Positions 1-8,753 of a stretch of 17,223 nt of DNA are shown piece after piece. The notes under the pieces are model-generated. The model did no database searches. It saw nothing but the letters and a program-made list of their open reading frames with translations, and had not been told where the DNA came from. Position numbers and translations under genes: made by a program. Position 1 is the stretch's first letter. The number at the start of each line of letters is the position of its first letter. The stretch spans positions 1 through 17,223 of the forward strand of contig JACKIB010000042.1 of NCBI GenBank assembly GCA_020638695.1, in the 5' to 3' direction. This DNA is from Planctomycetota bacterium (GTDB lineage: Bacteria; Planctomycetota; UBA1135; UBA2386).

Positions 1-232
1 ATCGGCCGGCAGCCGAGGAACCGCGACAACGCGAGCGGGCCACGAGGTCGCCGAAGCGGCGCACCTTGCTGAGGACGCACTCGCCGACAGATTCAGCTCG
101 CCGCAGCGAGGGCCGACATGGGTGAATCACTTCGGCGACACCCTCACCGGGGGACTGCCGACGGATGCCCGTGTCCCCCCGAGCCCACCGGGTATCCTGG
201 CTGGCAGTCGCGCCAACGCGCCTCCCACACCG
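1..232. other. Left edge, no supported gene
   Basis: I see no gene I can defend here. The frame of the downstream secreted protein stays open back to base 2 and has a GTG at 122, but the residues before the ATG at 233 look like random GC-rich translation and would bury the signal peptide. On the minus strand a frame from about 130 to base 1 is also open (including the stretch VGECVLSKVRRFGDLVARSR) and could be the start of a gene leaving the window to the left. It is too short to judge. Confidence 0.4.
193..198 (+). promoter_or_regulatory. Possible -10 element (TATCCT) for the DNRLRE gene
   Basis: TATCCT lies 34 bases before the ATG at 233. No convincing -35 hexamer sits 16-18 bases upstream. 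It is listed because similar hexamers precede three other starts in this window (2092, 8732 and 12624). It is weak evidence on its own. Confidence 0.25.
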
Positions 233-1219
233 ATGATCCCCACCCGCTCGCTGCTCCTCACCACGCTCCTCGCCCCGGTCGCCGCACAGACGACCATCCG
301 CATCGACCCGCTGGCCGACGCGACGGTCCGCTCCGACGCAGCCACCACCAACTACGGCAGCGCGACCGAACTCGGTCTCGCCAAGGACATGGGGACGAAC
401 GGCATCTTCTTCATGCGTTCGTACTTCAGCTTCGCGACCACCGCGCTGCAGGGCCAACCGCCGGTGATCAAAGCGACCCTGATGTTCTACCAGAACCGCG
501 CGGTCGCCGCGGGCACGCTGCCGGTCGACGTCTACAACGTCACCGCTCCGTGGGCGGAGAATGCGATCACCTGGCAGACCAAGCCGAGCGATGACAACGT
601 GTCGGTCGACACGGTTCAGGTCGGCAGCGTCAGCTACGTCGGCTGGCGGACCTTCGACGTCACGCCGCTGGTGCTGAAGTGGCTCGCCAACCCGAGCGGC
701 AACTACGGCGTGGTGATTCGACTGAAGAGCGAGTCGACCGCCGGCGCGTATCGGCCGGCGTACGGCCCGAGCCGCGAGCACGCGACGACCACCCAGCGTC
801 CCCACCTGCTGGTCGAAGTCAGCGACAACCGCGAGTTCGGGCAGGGCTGCGGGCCGGTGGCGACGTGGCCGCGCCTGTCGTTGACCGCCGGCACGGCCAA
901 GCTCGGCGGGCAGTTCACGATCACCGGGGCGCTGCTGTCGCCGAGCAACACCGCAATCACCGCGATCGGGTTGTCGAACACCGTCTACATGGGCATTCCG
1001 CTGCCGTACACGCTCAACGGTTCGGTTTCGCCACCTTGCCAGCTGTTGGTCGCCCCGCAGATCCAGCTCTACGGCAGCGCCGACAGCAACGGCAACCACG
1101 GCCGTACCTTCCCGGTGCCGAACGACGCGACGCTGCGCGGGGCGCACGTCTACTTCCAGATGGCAAGCCCCACTTCGCCCGAGCACCTGACCAGCGGACT
1201 GGAGGTCACGATCTACTGA
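233..1219 (+). CDS. Secreted DNRLRE-domain protein with planctomycete-type C-terminal module
   Basis: This 328-residue product is exported. Residues 1-18 form a signal peptide ending PVAA before Gln19, which is why the ATG at 233 is preferred to the GTG at 122. Residues about 20-196 match the DNRLRE (disaggregatase-related) beta-sandwich. The domain opens with a DATVRS strand and NYGS, has an RSYFSF strand (62-67), the marker W-E-N-A-I-T-W around 107-114, FDVTPLV (141-147) and a closing RPHLLVEV (189-196). The family is found on large surface and polysaccharide-linked proteins, and its exact role is usually unknown. Residues about 202-328 form a second beta-rich module starting FGQGCG and ending SGLEVTIY, of the same type as the end of the protease at 2128. 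There is no catalytic motif. The gene looks monocistronic, with a hairpin terminator 11 bases after the stop. Surface or matrix structural role is inferred; the DNRLRE call is fairly sure. Confidence 0.8.
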   Translation: MIPTRSLLLTTLLAPVAAQTTIRIDPLADATVRSDAATTNYGSATELGLAKDMGTNGIFFMRSYFSFATTALQGQPPVIKATLMFYQNRAVAAGTLPVDVYNVTAPWAENAITWQTKPSDDNVSVDTVQVGSVSYVGWRTFDVTPLVLKWLANPSGNYGVVIRLKSESTAGAYRPAYGPSREHATTTQRPHLLVEVSDNREFGQGCGPVATWPRLSLTAGTAKLGGQFTITGALLSPSNTAITAIGLSNTVYMGIPLPYTLNGSVSPPCQLLVAPQIQLYGSADSNGNHGRTFPVPNDATLRGAHVYFQMASPTSPEHLTSGLEVTIY

Positions 1220-1230
1220 CGCCGGCGAGC

Positions 1231-1254
1231 GGGTCGGTCGCACCGAACCGACCC
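1231..1254 (+). terminator. Strong hairpin after the DNRLRE gene
   Basis: A perfect 8-bp inverted repeat, GGGTCGGT (1231-1238) and ACCGACCC (1247-1254), with an 8-base loop, starts 11 bases after the stop. There is no U-tract, as is common in GC-rich genomes, so it is either a weak intrinsic terminator or an mRNA 3' end stabiliser. It separates this gene from the exporter group. Confidence 0.5.
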
Positions 1255-1333
1255 CCGGCTCGACCTCGACCGTCCTCGTGACCCTCGGCCTCGGCACCCG
1301 CGCCCGCAACATCCCGAAGGTGGGATGGACACC

Positions 1334-2059
1334 ATGACCACACCGGCACCCGATGCCGCGCCGGTGTTCCGGATGCGCGGCGTGGCAAAGTCCTACGCGA
1401 TGGGCGAAGTCACCGTGCACGCGCTGCGCGGTGTCGACTTCGAGCTGCGGGAAGGCGAATTCCTGGTGCTGCTCGGCCCGTCGGGGAGTGGCAAATCGAC
1501 GCTGCTCAACATCCTCGGCGGGCTCGACGTGCCAACCGACGGCGAGGTGTGGTACCGCGATCAAGCGCTCAGCGGTGCGGATCGCAATCGACTCACCGAG
1601 TTCCGCCGCGCCCACGTCGGGTTCGTGTTCCAGTTCTACAATCTGATCCCAAGCCTGACCGCGCGGGAGAACGTGGCCCTGGTGACCGATATCGCGCCGC
1701 GACCACTCGACGCCGCCGAGGCGCTGACGCTGGTCGGGCTGGGCGCGCGGCTCGACCACTTTCCGGCGCAGCTGTCGGGCGGCGAGCAGCAGCGGGTGGC
1801 GATCGCACGGGCGATCGCCAAGCGACCCGATGTACTGCTGTGCGACGAACCGACCGGCGCACTCGACATCGAGACCGGGCGCCAAGTGCTTCGGGCACTG
1901 CGGGACATCCACCGGCAGACGGGCACCGCGACGGCGGTGATCACCCACAACGCGGCGATCGCGCAGATGGCCCATCGCGTGGTGACGCTGGCCGACGGCC
2001 GGGTTGCGAGCGAGCGGCAGAACCCCCATCCGGCCGACCCGGATGAGCTGGCTTGGTGA
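1334..2059 (+). CDS. ABC exporter ATPase (MacB/LolD/DevA type)
   Basis: This is the ATP-hydrolysing subunit of an inner-membrane ABC exporter of the MacB/LolD class. Counting from the ATG at 1325 (244 residues), it has Walker A GPSGSGKST (51-59), a Q-loop at Gln103 in VFQFYNLIP, the signature LSGGEQQRVAIARA (from 150), Walker B LLCDEPTGALD (171-181) and the switch His208 in ITHN. QFYNLIPSLTARENV is typical of the MacB/LolD class. No transmembrane segment is fused to it. I chose the ATG at 1334 because GAAGGTGG (1316-1323) lies about 10 bases before it but only one base before the ATG at 1325. The likely partners are the permease at 4060 and the fusion protein at 8754, with a protease gene placed between. 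The substrate cannot be read from the sequence. Confidence 0.93.
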   Translation: MTTPAPDAAPVFRMRGVAKSYAMGEVTVHALRGVDFELREGEFLVLLGPSGSGKSTLLNILGGLDVPTDGEVWYRDQALSGADRNRLTEFRRAHVGFVFQFYNLIPSLTARENVALVTDIAPRPLDAAEALTLVGLGARLDHFPAQLSGGEQQRVAIARAIAKRPDVLLCDEPTGALDIETGRQVLRALRDIHRQTGTATAVITHNAAIAQMAHRVVTLADGRVASERQNPHPADPDELAW

Positions 2060-2068
2060 CCGGACCGG

Positions 2069-2097
2069 TTGCGGGCGGGCCGGAGGCGGCATAGCTT
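2069..2097 (+). promoter_or_regulatory. Possible sigma-70-like promoter before the protease gene
   Basis: TTGCGG (2069-2074) and TAGCTT (2092-2097) are 17 bases apart and the second ends 30 bases before the ATG at 2128. If used, it would give the protease and permease their own promoter inside the exporter group. Only short hexamer matches support it. Confidence 0.3.
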
Positions 2098-2127
2098 CGC
2101 CGGACCGCTTCGGATCGGTCCACCCAC

Positions 2128-4032
2128 ATGACCCGCCACCCCACACTCCTCCCGCTCCTGCTCTGCACCGTCCTGCTGTCCACCCTCGCTGACGCGCAGC
2201 AGCCCGAGCCGTACCGCCATCTCCGCGGTACCCCGACTCCACTGACGCTCGATGGCACGCGGATCGCCGTGCGCACCTCGTCGCCTCGAGAAGGTGAATC
2301 CCTGATCGGTCTCGCTGCGGAACTCGGCGTCCGTATGACCACCGTGCAGGCGACCGGCGCCCCACAGTGGTTCCTGGTCACGTTGGCACGACCGCTGGAG
2401 GGCCGGGCCGACACCGAGCGGTGCATCGGGCTCTTGTTGCGCAGCGCGCAGATCGGTTTCGCGGGTCCCGTGTTCCGCGGTTCGGACGGCCACTGGGCGA
2501 CAGTCACCCCCACGGTGTTGCTGCAGTTCACCGCCGCTTCGACCACGCATGCCCGGGTCCGCGAGCTCGCGGGTGCCGACGGCGAACGGGCCACGCCGTT
2601 CGGCGGTATGCGAGCGGCATTCGCGTTTGCCAGCACCGCGCGCAGCGGCTTCGCGGTGCTCGACCAGGCGAACCGACTCGCCGCGACGCCGGGGGTCGCG
2701 TGGGCCGAGCCCGATTGGCTGTTCAGCGGTTCGAGCCACCTGGTGCCGAACGACCCGGGTTGGGGAAACCTGTGGGGCATGCTCAACACCGGGCAGTTCA
2801 GCGGCACACCCGGTATGGACATGGACGCGGATCTGGCGTGGGACATCACCACGGGCAGCGCCACGGTATCGGTCCTGGTGCTCGACACGGGCGTGCAGCA
2901 GAACCACCCCGACATCAACCAGCGCCCGGGTACCGACACCACCGGCCAGAGCGGTGGCGGTGGCCCGGTGAACGCCTGCGACAACCACGGCACGGCGGTA
3001 GCGGGCTGCGTTTCGGCGCTCCTGAACAACAACCTGGGGACGGTCGGGATCGCACCGACCTGCCGTTCGCTGTCGGCGCGGTGCTTCATCTCGACGTCGT
3101 CCTGCAATGGCAGCTGGACTTCGATGGCCAGCTGGACCGTGAACGCGCTGGAGTTCGGGCGCGTGCAGGGCGCGCGGGTATCCAACAACTCGAACGGCTA
3201 CGGGTTCACGTCGAGCGCGATCGAAGCGAAGTACGCGGCGACGCTCGCCGGTGGAATGCTGCACTTCGCCTCGGCAGGCAACAACAGTTCATCGCAGGCC
3301 ACCTACCCGGCCACGCTGAGCACCGTGTTCGCGGTCGCGGCGCTGAACTCTACCGGCGCCCTCGCGTCGTTCAGCAATTTCGGCTCCAGCATCGAGTACG
3401 CCGCACCCGGACAGAACGTCTACACCACCGACCGCACCGGCACGGACGGCTGGACCAACAACGACTACACGTTTGCCAACGGCACCTCGTTCGCGTCGCC
3501 CTACTGCGCCGGTGTCGCGGCGCTGGTGCTCTCGCTGCACCCGGAGATGACCGCGACGCAGGTCGCGCTGGCGCTGCGCGCCTGCCGGGACATCGGCGCA
3601 ACCGGCAAGGACAACCGCTACGGCTGGGGCTTCGTCAACGCCAATGCCGCACTCCGCTGCCGCCCGTACGGCGCGGGGCTGCCCGGGACCGGCAACCTCA
3701 CCCCTGAGTTGTTTGCACACGGGCTGCCGCGGCTCGGTCAAGCGATCGCGATCCGCGTCGAGCAGGCGCGCAGCAACGGCGTGGCGGTGCTGTTGGCCGC
3801 AGGAGCGCCTGCCAGCATCCCGTTGTTCGGCGGCACGCTGCTGGTCGCCCCACCCTTTGCACCGTTCAGCCTGCTGTTGGACGGCAACGGCGCCGGCGCG
3901 CTCACCGGGACGGTCCCCAACGACCCGGCGCTGGCCGGCAGCAAGACGTTCTTCCAGGCCGGCGTCGGCGATCCCGCGGCGGCGCAGGGAGTGGCGCTCA
4001 GCAACGGCCTCGAGATCACGGTCGGCAAGTAG
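2128..4032 (+). CDS. Secreted subtilisin-family (S8) serine protease with C-terminal beta module
   Basis: This 634-residue extracytoplasmic serine endopeptidase has a complete S8 active site: Asp253 in VLDTGV, His287 in NHGTAVAG, oxyanion Asn385 in SAGNN and Ser454 in NGTSFASPYCAG. Residues 1-23 are a signal peptide (hydrophobic LLPLLLCTVLL, cut near ADA-QQ). About 24-205 would be the propeptide, 206-510 the catalytic domain and 511-634 a beta-rich C-terminal module that starts after CRPYGAGLPGTG and ends SNGLEITVGK. The catalytic part carries several cysteines (284, 294, 312, 319, 326, 460, 486), which suggests disulfides outside the cytoplasm. The gene is placed between the ATPase and permease genes of an ABC exporter, 68 bases after one and 27 before the other, so cotranscription with the permease is likely. 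A role in processing an exported substrate is inference only. Confidence 0.95.
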   Translation: MTRHPTLLPLLLCTVLLSTLADAQQPEPYRHLRGTPTPLTLDGTRIAVRTSSPREGESLIGLAAELGVRMTTVQATGAPQWFLVTLARPLEGRADTERCIGLLLRSAQIGFAGPVFRGSDGHWATVTPTVLLQFTAASTTHARVRELAGADGERATPFGGMRAAFAFASTARSGFAVLDQANRLAATPGVAWAEPDWLFSGSSHLVPNDPGWGNLWGMLNTGQFSGTPGMDMDADLAWDITTGSATVSVLVLDTGVQQNHPDINQRPGTDTTGQSGGGGPVNACDNHGTAVAGCVSALLNNNLGTVGIAPTCRSLSARCFISTSSCNGSWTSMASWTVNALEFGRVQGARVSNNSNGYGFTSSAIEAKYAATLAGGMLHFASAGNNSSSQATYPATLSTVFAVAALNSTGALASFSNFGSSIEYAAPGQNVYTTDRTGTDGWTNNDYTFANGTSFASPYCAGVAALVLSLHPEMTATQVALALRACRDIGATGKDNRYGWGFVNANAALRCRPYGAGLPGTGNLTPELFAHGLPRLGQAIAIRVEQARSNGVAVLLAAGAPASIPLFGGTLLVAPPFAPFSLLLDGNGAGALTGTVPNDPALAGSKTFFQAGVGDPAAAQGVALSNGLEITVGK

Positions 4033-4059
4033 GACACCCGGCGCGGCGGAAGGACCCGG

Positions 4060-6423
4060 ATGCGCGCCCTCGACCGCAAGGTGCTGCGCGACTTCGCGGC
4101 GCTCAAGGGTCAACTGCTCGCGATTGCCACGGTGATCGCGACCGGCGCCGGGCTGTTCCTGGCGATGCGGGTGTGCCTGCACAGCCTGCAGCGCGCGCAG
4201 CACGAACACTATTCGAGTGAGCGGTTCGGCGACGTGTTCGCGGCGCTGCAGCGCGCGCCGGAGCACGTGGCGGAGCAGCTGCGCGCGATCCCCGGGGTCC
4301 AGCGGGTGCAGACTCGCGTGGTGGCGGGGGTGACCCTCGATCTCGAAGGGGTCTCCGACACCGTAACCGGACAGCTGGTGTCGCTGCCCGACCACGGGCG
4401 CGCGCTGGTGAACGCGATCCGGCTGCGCCGCGGTCGGATGCCGGCACCGGGTCGCACCGACGAAGTCGTCGCCAGCGAGGCGTTCGCCACCGCGCACCGG
4501 CTACGGCTCGGCACCGAGCTCGGCGCGGTGATCGACGGGCGCAAGCAGCGGCTGCGGGTGGTCGGCACCGCCCTGGCGCCGGAGTTCGTGTACGCGCTGG
4601 GTCCGGGGATGGTGTTCCCCGACGACCGGCTGTTCGGTGTGCTCTGGATGCGGCGCGAGGCGTTGGGGCCGGCGCTCGACATGGACGGTGCGTTCAACAG
4701 CGTGGCGCTCGGCATCGAGCGCGGCATCGACCCGACTGCGGTGGTGCGGCGGGTCGACGCCGAGCTGGCGCGCTACGGCTGCCGCGGCGCCCTGCCGCGA
4801 CGCGAGCAAGTGTCGCACTTCTTCCTGAGCAGCGAGCTGCAGCAGCTGCGCACCATCGGGATGGTGGTGCCGATCCTGTTCTTGATCGCCGCGGCGTTCC
4901 TGCTCAACGTCGTGGTCGGGCAGATCATCGCCGGACAGCGGGAGCAGATCGCCGCGTTGAAGGCGCTCGGCTACCGCGACCGCGAGATCGGGGTGCACTT
5001 CGGCAAGCTGGTCGGGGCGGTGGTGCTGGTCGGCTTGCTCGGCGGGTTGTTGGTCGCCGCGTCGATCGGCAGCTGGATGATCCGGCTGTACTCGGCGTAC
5101 TACTGGCTTCCCGGGTTGGCCTTTGCACTGGACGCGCGCGAAGTGCTGCAGGTGGCGCTGCTGTGTGGTGCCGCAGCCGCGCTCGGCACGTTCACCGCGA
5201 TCCGCCGCACGGTGCGCCTCCCCCCGGCCGAGGCGATGCGTGCGGAGGCTCCGGCGGTGTACCGTCGCACCTTGTTGGAACGCCTCGGGCTGGAGCAGCT
5301 GGTGCCGCCGGCCGTGGCGATGGTGCTGCGCGACGTCGAGCGGCGGCCGTTGCGGCGACTGTTGACGCTCGCCGGCATGGTCGCGGCAACCGCACTGGTG
5401 GTCGCCAGCACCTTCATGATCGACGCGATCGACCACGCGATGGTGATCTCGTTCGGCATGGAGCGGCGCGAGGACGTGCAGGTCACCCTGACCCGACCGC
5501 GCAGCACCGGGGTGCTCGCCGAGCTGCGTCAACTACCCGGCGTGCTGCACGCCGAGCCATACCGCACGGTGCCGGTGCGGTTCCGCAACGGCGTGCGGCA
5601 CCGCAACGGCGCGATCACCGGGGTGCCGCGCGAGGCAACCCTGCAGCAAGTGCTCGACGTCCGGTTGGCGACCGTTCCACCGCCACCCGACGGGTTGGTG
5701 CTGACGCGCAAGCTCGCCGAAGTGCTCGGCGTGCAGGCCGGCGACACCCTGCAGGTCGACGTGCTGGAAGGCCAACGACCGACCCGCAGCATCCGCGTCG
5801 CACGCTTGGCCGAGACCTACTTCGGACTCGGCGCACAGATGGACCTCGACGCGCTGTGCCGGGTGCTCCACGAGCCGCGCACCCTGACCGGCGCGCTGCT
5901 CACGGTCGACGACGACTTGCTCCCGGCGCTCCACCGCGCGGTGAAGGCGACCCCGGCGGTGGCCGGGATCACCTCGCGCAACGACGCGCTGCGCACCTAC
6001 CGCAAGCTGATCGACGAACACCTCGGCACCTCGATCGCCATCAACATCGCATTCTCGCTGATCATGGCGCTCGGCATCCTCTACAACGCCGGACGCATCA
6101 CGCTGAGCGAGCAAGCGCGGCAGCTCGCCAGTCTGCGCGTGCTCGGCTTCCGCCGCCGCGAAGTCAGCGCGATCTTGCTCGGCGAACTCGGCGCCCTGAC
6201 GGTCTTGGCGATTCCGCTCGGCATGCTGATCGGCTACCTGATGTGCGGTTTGCTGACCGAGGGACTGAGCTCCGAGCAGCTGCGGATCCCGTGGCTGGTG
6301 GCTCCGCGCACCTACGCGACCGCGGCGCTGACGGTGATGGTGGCGGCTGGGGTATCCGGCTTCCTGGCGTGGCGGCGGCTGGACGAGATGGACATCATCG
6401 AGGTGTTGAAGACCCGCGAGTAG
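4060..6423 (+). CDS. Two-unit FtsX/MacB-type ABC transporter permease
   Basis: This 787-residue inner-membrane permease looks like two FtsX-type halves in tandem. Each half has one N-terminal membrane helix, a large extracytoplasmic domain and three more helices. I see helices near 20-38, 266-290, 316-337 and 361-380 in the first half, and near 433-453, 657-678, 705-733 and 752-771 in the second. The extracytoplasmic parts are about 40-260 and 455-650. Both halves keep the coupling-helix pattern after their second helix: EQIAALKALGYRDREI (295-310) and EQARQLASLRVLGFRRREV (684-702). These motifs dock on the ATPase, presumably the product of 1334. The protein ends IIEVLKTRE, as FtsX-family permeases often do. 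GGAAGGA (4048-4054) is a good ribosome binding site 5 bases before the ATG. It lacks its own ATPase, unlike true MacB. The family is clear; the substrate is unknown. Confidence 0.9.
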   Translation: MRALDRKVLRDFAALKGQLLAIATVIATGAGLFLAMRVCLHSLQRAQHEHYSSERFGDVFAALQRAPEHVAEQLRAIPGVQRVQTRVVAGVTLDLEGVSDTVTGQLVSLPDHGRALVNAIRLRRGRMPAPGRTDEVVASEAFATAHRLRLGTELGAVIDGRKQRLRVVGTALAPEFVYALGPGMVFPDDRLFGVLWMRREALGPALDMDGAFNSVALGIERGIDPTAVVRRVDAELARYGCRGALPRREQVSHFFLSSELQQLRTIGMVVPILFLIAAAFLLNVVVGQIIAGQREQIAALKALGYRDREIGVHFGKLVGAVVLVGLLGGLLVAASIGSWMIRLYSAYYWLPGLAFALDAREVLQVALLCGAAAALGTFTAIRRTVRLPPAEAMRAEAPAVYRRTLLERLGLEQLVPPAVAMVLRDVERRPLRRLLTLAGMVAATALVVASTFMIDAIDHAMVISFGMERREDVQVTLTRPRSTGVLAELRQLPGVLHAEPYRTVPVRFRNGVRHRNGAITGVPREATLQQVLDVRLATVPPPPDGLVLTRKLAEVLGVQAGDTLQVDVLEGQRPTRSIRVARLAETYFGLGAQMDLDALCRVLHEPRTLTGALLTVDDDLLPALHRAVKATPAVAGITSRNDALRTYRKLIDEHLGTSIAINIAFSLIMALGILYNAGRITLSEQARQLASLRVLGFRRREVSAILLGELGALTVLAIPLGMLIGYLMCGLLTEGLSSEQLRIPWLVAPRTYATAALTVMVAAGVSGFLAWRRLDEMDIIEVLKTRE

Positions 6424-6550
6424 GGTGCGATCCCGCGCCCGCCCTGCTTGCTGGAGCGTCCGGGGTCGCTGGCCGCTGGAGAGCCAGTCTCTCGGAACGC
6501 ACCTGAGAATCCCCGCGTACCGGCGCGATCCGCGGCCCCTGCAGTGCAGC

Positions 6551-6590
6551 AGCACCGCGGCATCGGGTTTCGCCACGCAAACTCGGTGCT
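6551..6590. repeat. 8-bp inverted repeat upstream of the HEAT-like gene
   Basis: CAGCACCG (6550-6557) and CGGTGCTG (6584-6591) are perfect reverse complements 26 bases apart, within the 214-base gap before the ATG at 6638. CCGCGG occurs at 6530-6535 and again at 6555-6560, giving competing stems. It may be an operator or mRNA structure, or chance in GC-rich DNA. Confidence 0.25.
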
Positions 6591-6637
6591 GAGCCGATCC
6601 CGCGGGAGTGCCGGCGGCCGCGAATCGTCGACCGCGG

Positions 6638-8629
6638 ATGCCACCCCGCTCGCCGCGCCGTCTCCATCTGCTCCGCTGGTCGCTGGCCCCCGCAGCCCTG
6701 CTCGCCCTGACCCTGCCGTTGTGGCGTGGCGCCCGCGAGGTCGAGCTGGCCACAAGGGACACGTCCTACCTGGAGGATGAAGGCACCGGGCGCCGACTCG
6801 CCGCCCTCCACCTGCAGCTCACCGCCGAGCGCGCGGACACCGCCCGACTGGCGATCACCGTGTCCGCGCTCGGGCCGGAAGTCGACCCGATCCCCTCGTT
6901 CGAAGGCATCCACGGCGCCAACCACATCACGGCGCGCGAACTCACCGAGCTGCTGGCGCAGCAGCGTCTTCGCGTGGTCACGCTGCCCGCCGGCGGGTCC
7001 ACCAAGCGGTTCGGCACGATCACCCATGGGCCGCGCGGTCACGTCCCCGCCCGCCGGCTGCGGCGCGACGGCTCACTCGATTTCGCTGCTGCGAGCTTCG
7101 AGGACTACATCCTGTCCGCGGTCGCGTCGAGCCCGGCACTCGGACCCGGAGACCACGAGGTGTACTTGGAGGCGCACGGCGTGCCTCGCCTGCGGGTCGA
7201 CGTACACATCGGTGCGGGCTCACCGCCGAGCGGGGTGATCCGCGCGGTGCACAGCTTGTCCGGCCATGCGGTCGGGCGACCGCGCATGGCAAGGGCACCG
7301 GATCGACCGGCCCACCGCCCGCGCGTTCGGCGCGCGGCAGTCGGCGCACTCGACGCGCTGGCGATCGCCAACACACCCCAGCAGACCGTGGCCCCGGCGC
7401 CCCAAGGCGTCGACCCGACGCGTTGGGCGCGGTTCGACCAGCACAGCAAGTGGGTCGTCTACCGCCAGAGCATGACCTCGGGGCGCGCCACCCCGGAGCA
7501 GTGGGTCGCGTTCCTCGACTCCCGCGACGATCTGGCGACGCTCGAGCAGATGGCGATCTACGAGGGGTTCCAACAGGTCTTCAACAGGGGCAAGCCCGGC
7601 GAAGTGCTGTACCGCCGCGACGCGAACACCTGGATGCGGGTCGCCCTGTGGAACCTGGGGCAGTCGGATTCGCACGGCGCACAGATGGCCGAGAAGCCAC
7701 TCGAGCAGAATCCGCGGCGGTTCCTCGGCTGGGCGAAGAAGTTCAAGGAAGTGGCACAGCTCGGCGGCAAGCAACTCATCGCCAAGCTGTCAGCCCAACA
7801 CGGACCGGACGATCCCGGCGATCAGCTCCGCCCGCTCGATCCCCAAGTGGTGATCCTGCCGTACCTCGACGCGCCGAACGAACTGCCCGAGCTTCGACCG
7901 GGCGCGCGCTACGAACCGCGGACCCGCTACCTGCACGAAGTGCTGCGGGCGATCGGCGCGATCCCGATCGCCGCCGTATTCGATCCACCCTACCGCGGCA
8001 AACTGCTGCGGCTGACGCGGCACCCGAACGCCCGGGTTCGGCACCGCGCGATCCTCGCGTTCTCTCGGTTCCCGGCGGCGAAGGTCCCCCACCGCGAGCT
8101 GCTCGCGCTCGTCGACGACTCCAGCGCGCCCGCCGAGGATCGCGGACTGGCGATGCTGGCTGCCACCTATTCCACGCACCCCGACGTCTACCTGCGCATT
8201 CACGAAGTCCTGTCGGAGCCGAAGCACCCGGGGCTCGCGGCGGTGTTGAGCAGGGTCGGGGCACTCGGCGATGCCTGGACCGAGGACGTCCTGGGACGGC
8301 TCGACCCGGGCGCGCTCGACCCCGGCCCGCAGGAGCTGTTGGCGAGCGCCAAGCTGGCGGTGAGCAAGAAGGTACGGGCAGTCGCGGCGAAGCGACTCGA
8401 CGTCGGTCACCGCATGCGCCTGGTGCTGCACGCGGAGCGCAGCGGCAGCCGCTGCGCCGAGGACTTGCGGCGCTTCACCGAAGCCCGGCTGCGCGACCGA
8501 GTGGACACGCCGGCGGTGCGGGCCGAGCTGAAGAAGATCGCCGACGCACCCGGGTCGGTGCCCGTCGACCCGCGCGACCGCGCGGCGTTGGCGGCGTGGG
8601 CCACCCGGCTGCTCGACGCTCGTCGTTAG
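6638..8629 (+). CDS. Unrecognised membrane-anchored protein with HEAT-like C-terminal helices
   Basis: I do not recognise this 663-residue protein. The ATG at 6638 is chosen over the upstream GTG at 6608 because it puts a basic stretch (PPRSPRR) directly before a hydrophobic segment at about residues 10-28, which reads as a signal anchor or uncleaved signal peptide. About 40-200 looks like a mixed alpha/beta extracytoplasmic domain. About 205-260 is a linker rich in Pro, Arg and Ala. About 260-400 is helical and rich in Trp and Gln. From about 445 to the end there are short paired helices (for example HPNARVRHRAILAFSRFP, then ELLALVDDSSAPAEDRGLAM) resembling HEAT-type solenoid repeats. No catalytic motif stands out. 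It sits between the permease and the membrane fusion protein on the same strand, so it may be an accessory or scaffold part of the exporter. That is inferred from position only. Confidence 0.7.
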   Translation: MPPRSPRRLHLLRWSLAPAALLALTLPLWRGAREVELATRDTSYLEDEGTGRRLAALHLQLTAERADTARLAITVSALGPEVDPIPSFEGIHGANHITARELTELLAQQRLRVVTLPAGGSTKRFGTITHGPRGHVPARRLRRDGSLDFAAASFEDYILSAVASSPALGPGDHEVYLEAHGVPRLRVDVHIGAGSPPSGVIRAVHSLSGHAVGRPRMARAPDRPAHRPRVRRAAVGALDALAIANTPQQTVAPAPQGVDPTRWARFDQHSKWVVYRQSMTSGRATPEQWVAFLDSRDDLATLEQMAIYEGFQQVFNRGKPGEVLYRRDANTWMRVALWNLGQSDSHGAQMAEKPLEQNPRRFLGWAKKFKEVAQLGGKQLIAKLSAQHGPDDPGDQLRPLDPQVVILPYLDAPNELPELRPGARYEPRTRYLHEVLRAIGAIPIAAVFDPPYRGKLLRLTRHPNARVRHRAILAFSRFPAAKVPHRELLALVDDSSAPAEDRGLAMLAATYSTHPDVYLRIHEVLSEPKHPGLAAVLSRVGALGDAWTEDVLGRLDPGALDPGPQELLASAKLAVSKKVRAVAAKRLDVGHRMRLVLHAERSGSRCAEDLRRFTEARLRDRVDTPAVRAELKKIADAPGSVPVDPRDRAALAAWATRLLDARR

Positions 8630-8731
8630 CCGTCCCCGAGCAGCGTCGCGAGATCGTGCCCGGCTGGTGCTGCCCGGAGGTGCGGTGCCTCCCCCGCCCA
8701 AGTGCCTACTCACCATCGCCCCGGCGGACCC

Positions 8732-8737
8732 TATGAT
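8732..8737 (+). promoter_or_regulatory. Possible -10 element (TATGAT) before the fusion-protein gene
   Basis: TATGAT ends 16 bases before the ATG at 8754 and would give a very short leader. It overlaps an alternative in-frame ATG at 8733, so if it is a real -10 that earlier start cannot be used from this transcript. No good -35 is visible. Confidence 0.25.
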
Positions 8738-8753
8738 CGCCACGGCGCGAGCG

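Noticed and set aside
1..129. Possible N-terminus of a minus-strand gene leaving the window on the left
   Set aside because: The frame is open and reads plausibly, but about 40 residues with no motif are too little to call.
122..232. GTG start at 122 for the DNRLRE gene
   Set aside because: It would put 37 Pro/Gly-rich residues before a normal signal peptide.
1636..3264. 542-residue open frame on the minus strand
   Set aside because: It is antisense to the ABC ATPase and S8 protease genes, both of which have full motif sets.
5163..6506. 447-residue open frame on the plus strand inside the permease
   Set aside because: It is an out-of-frame Arg/Gly/Ala-rich shadow; the permease frame has membrane helices and FtsX coupling motifs.
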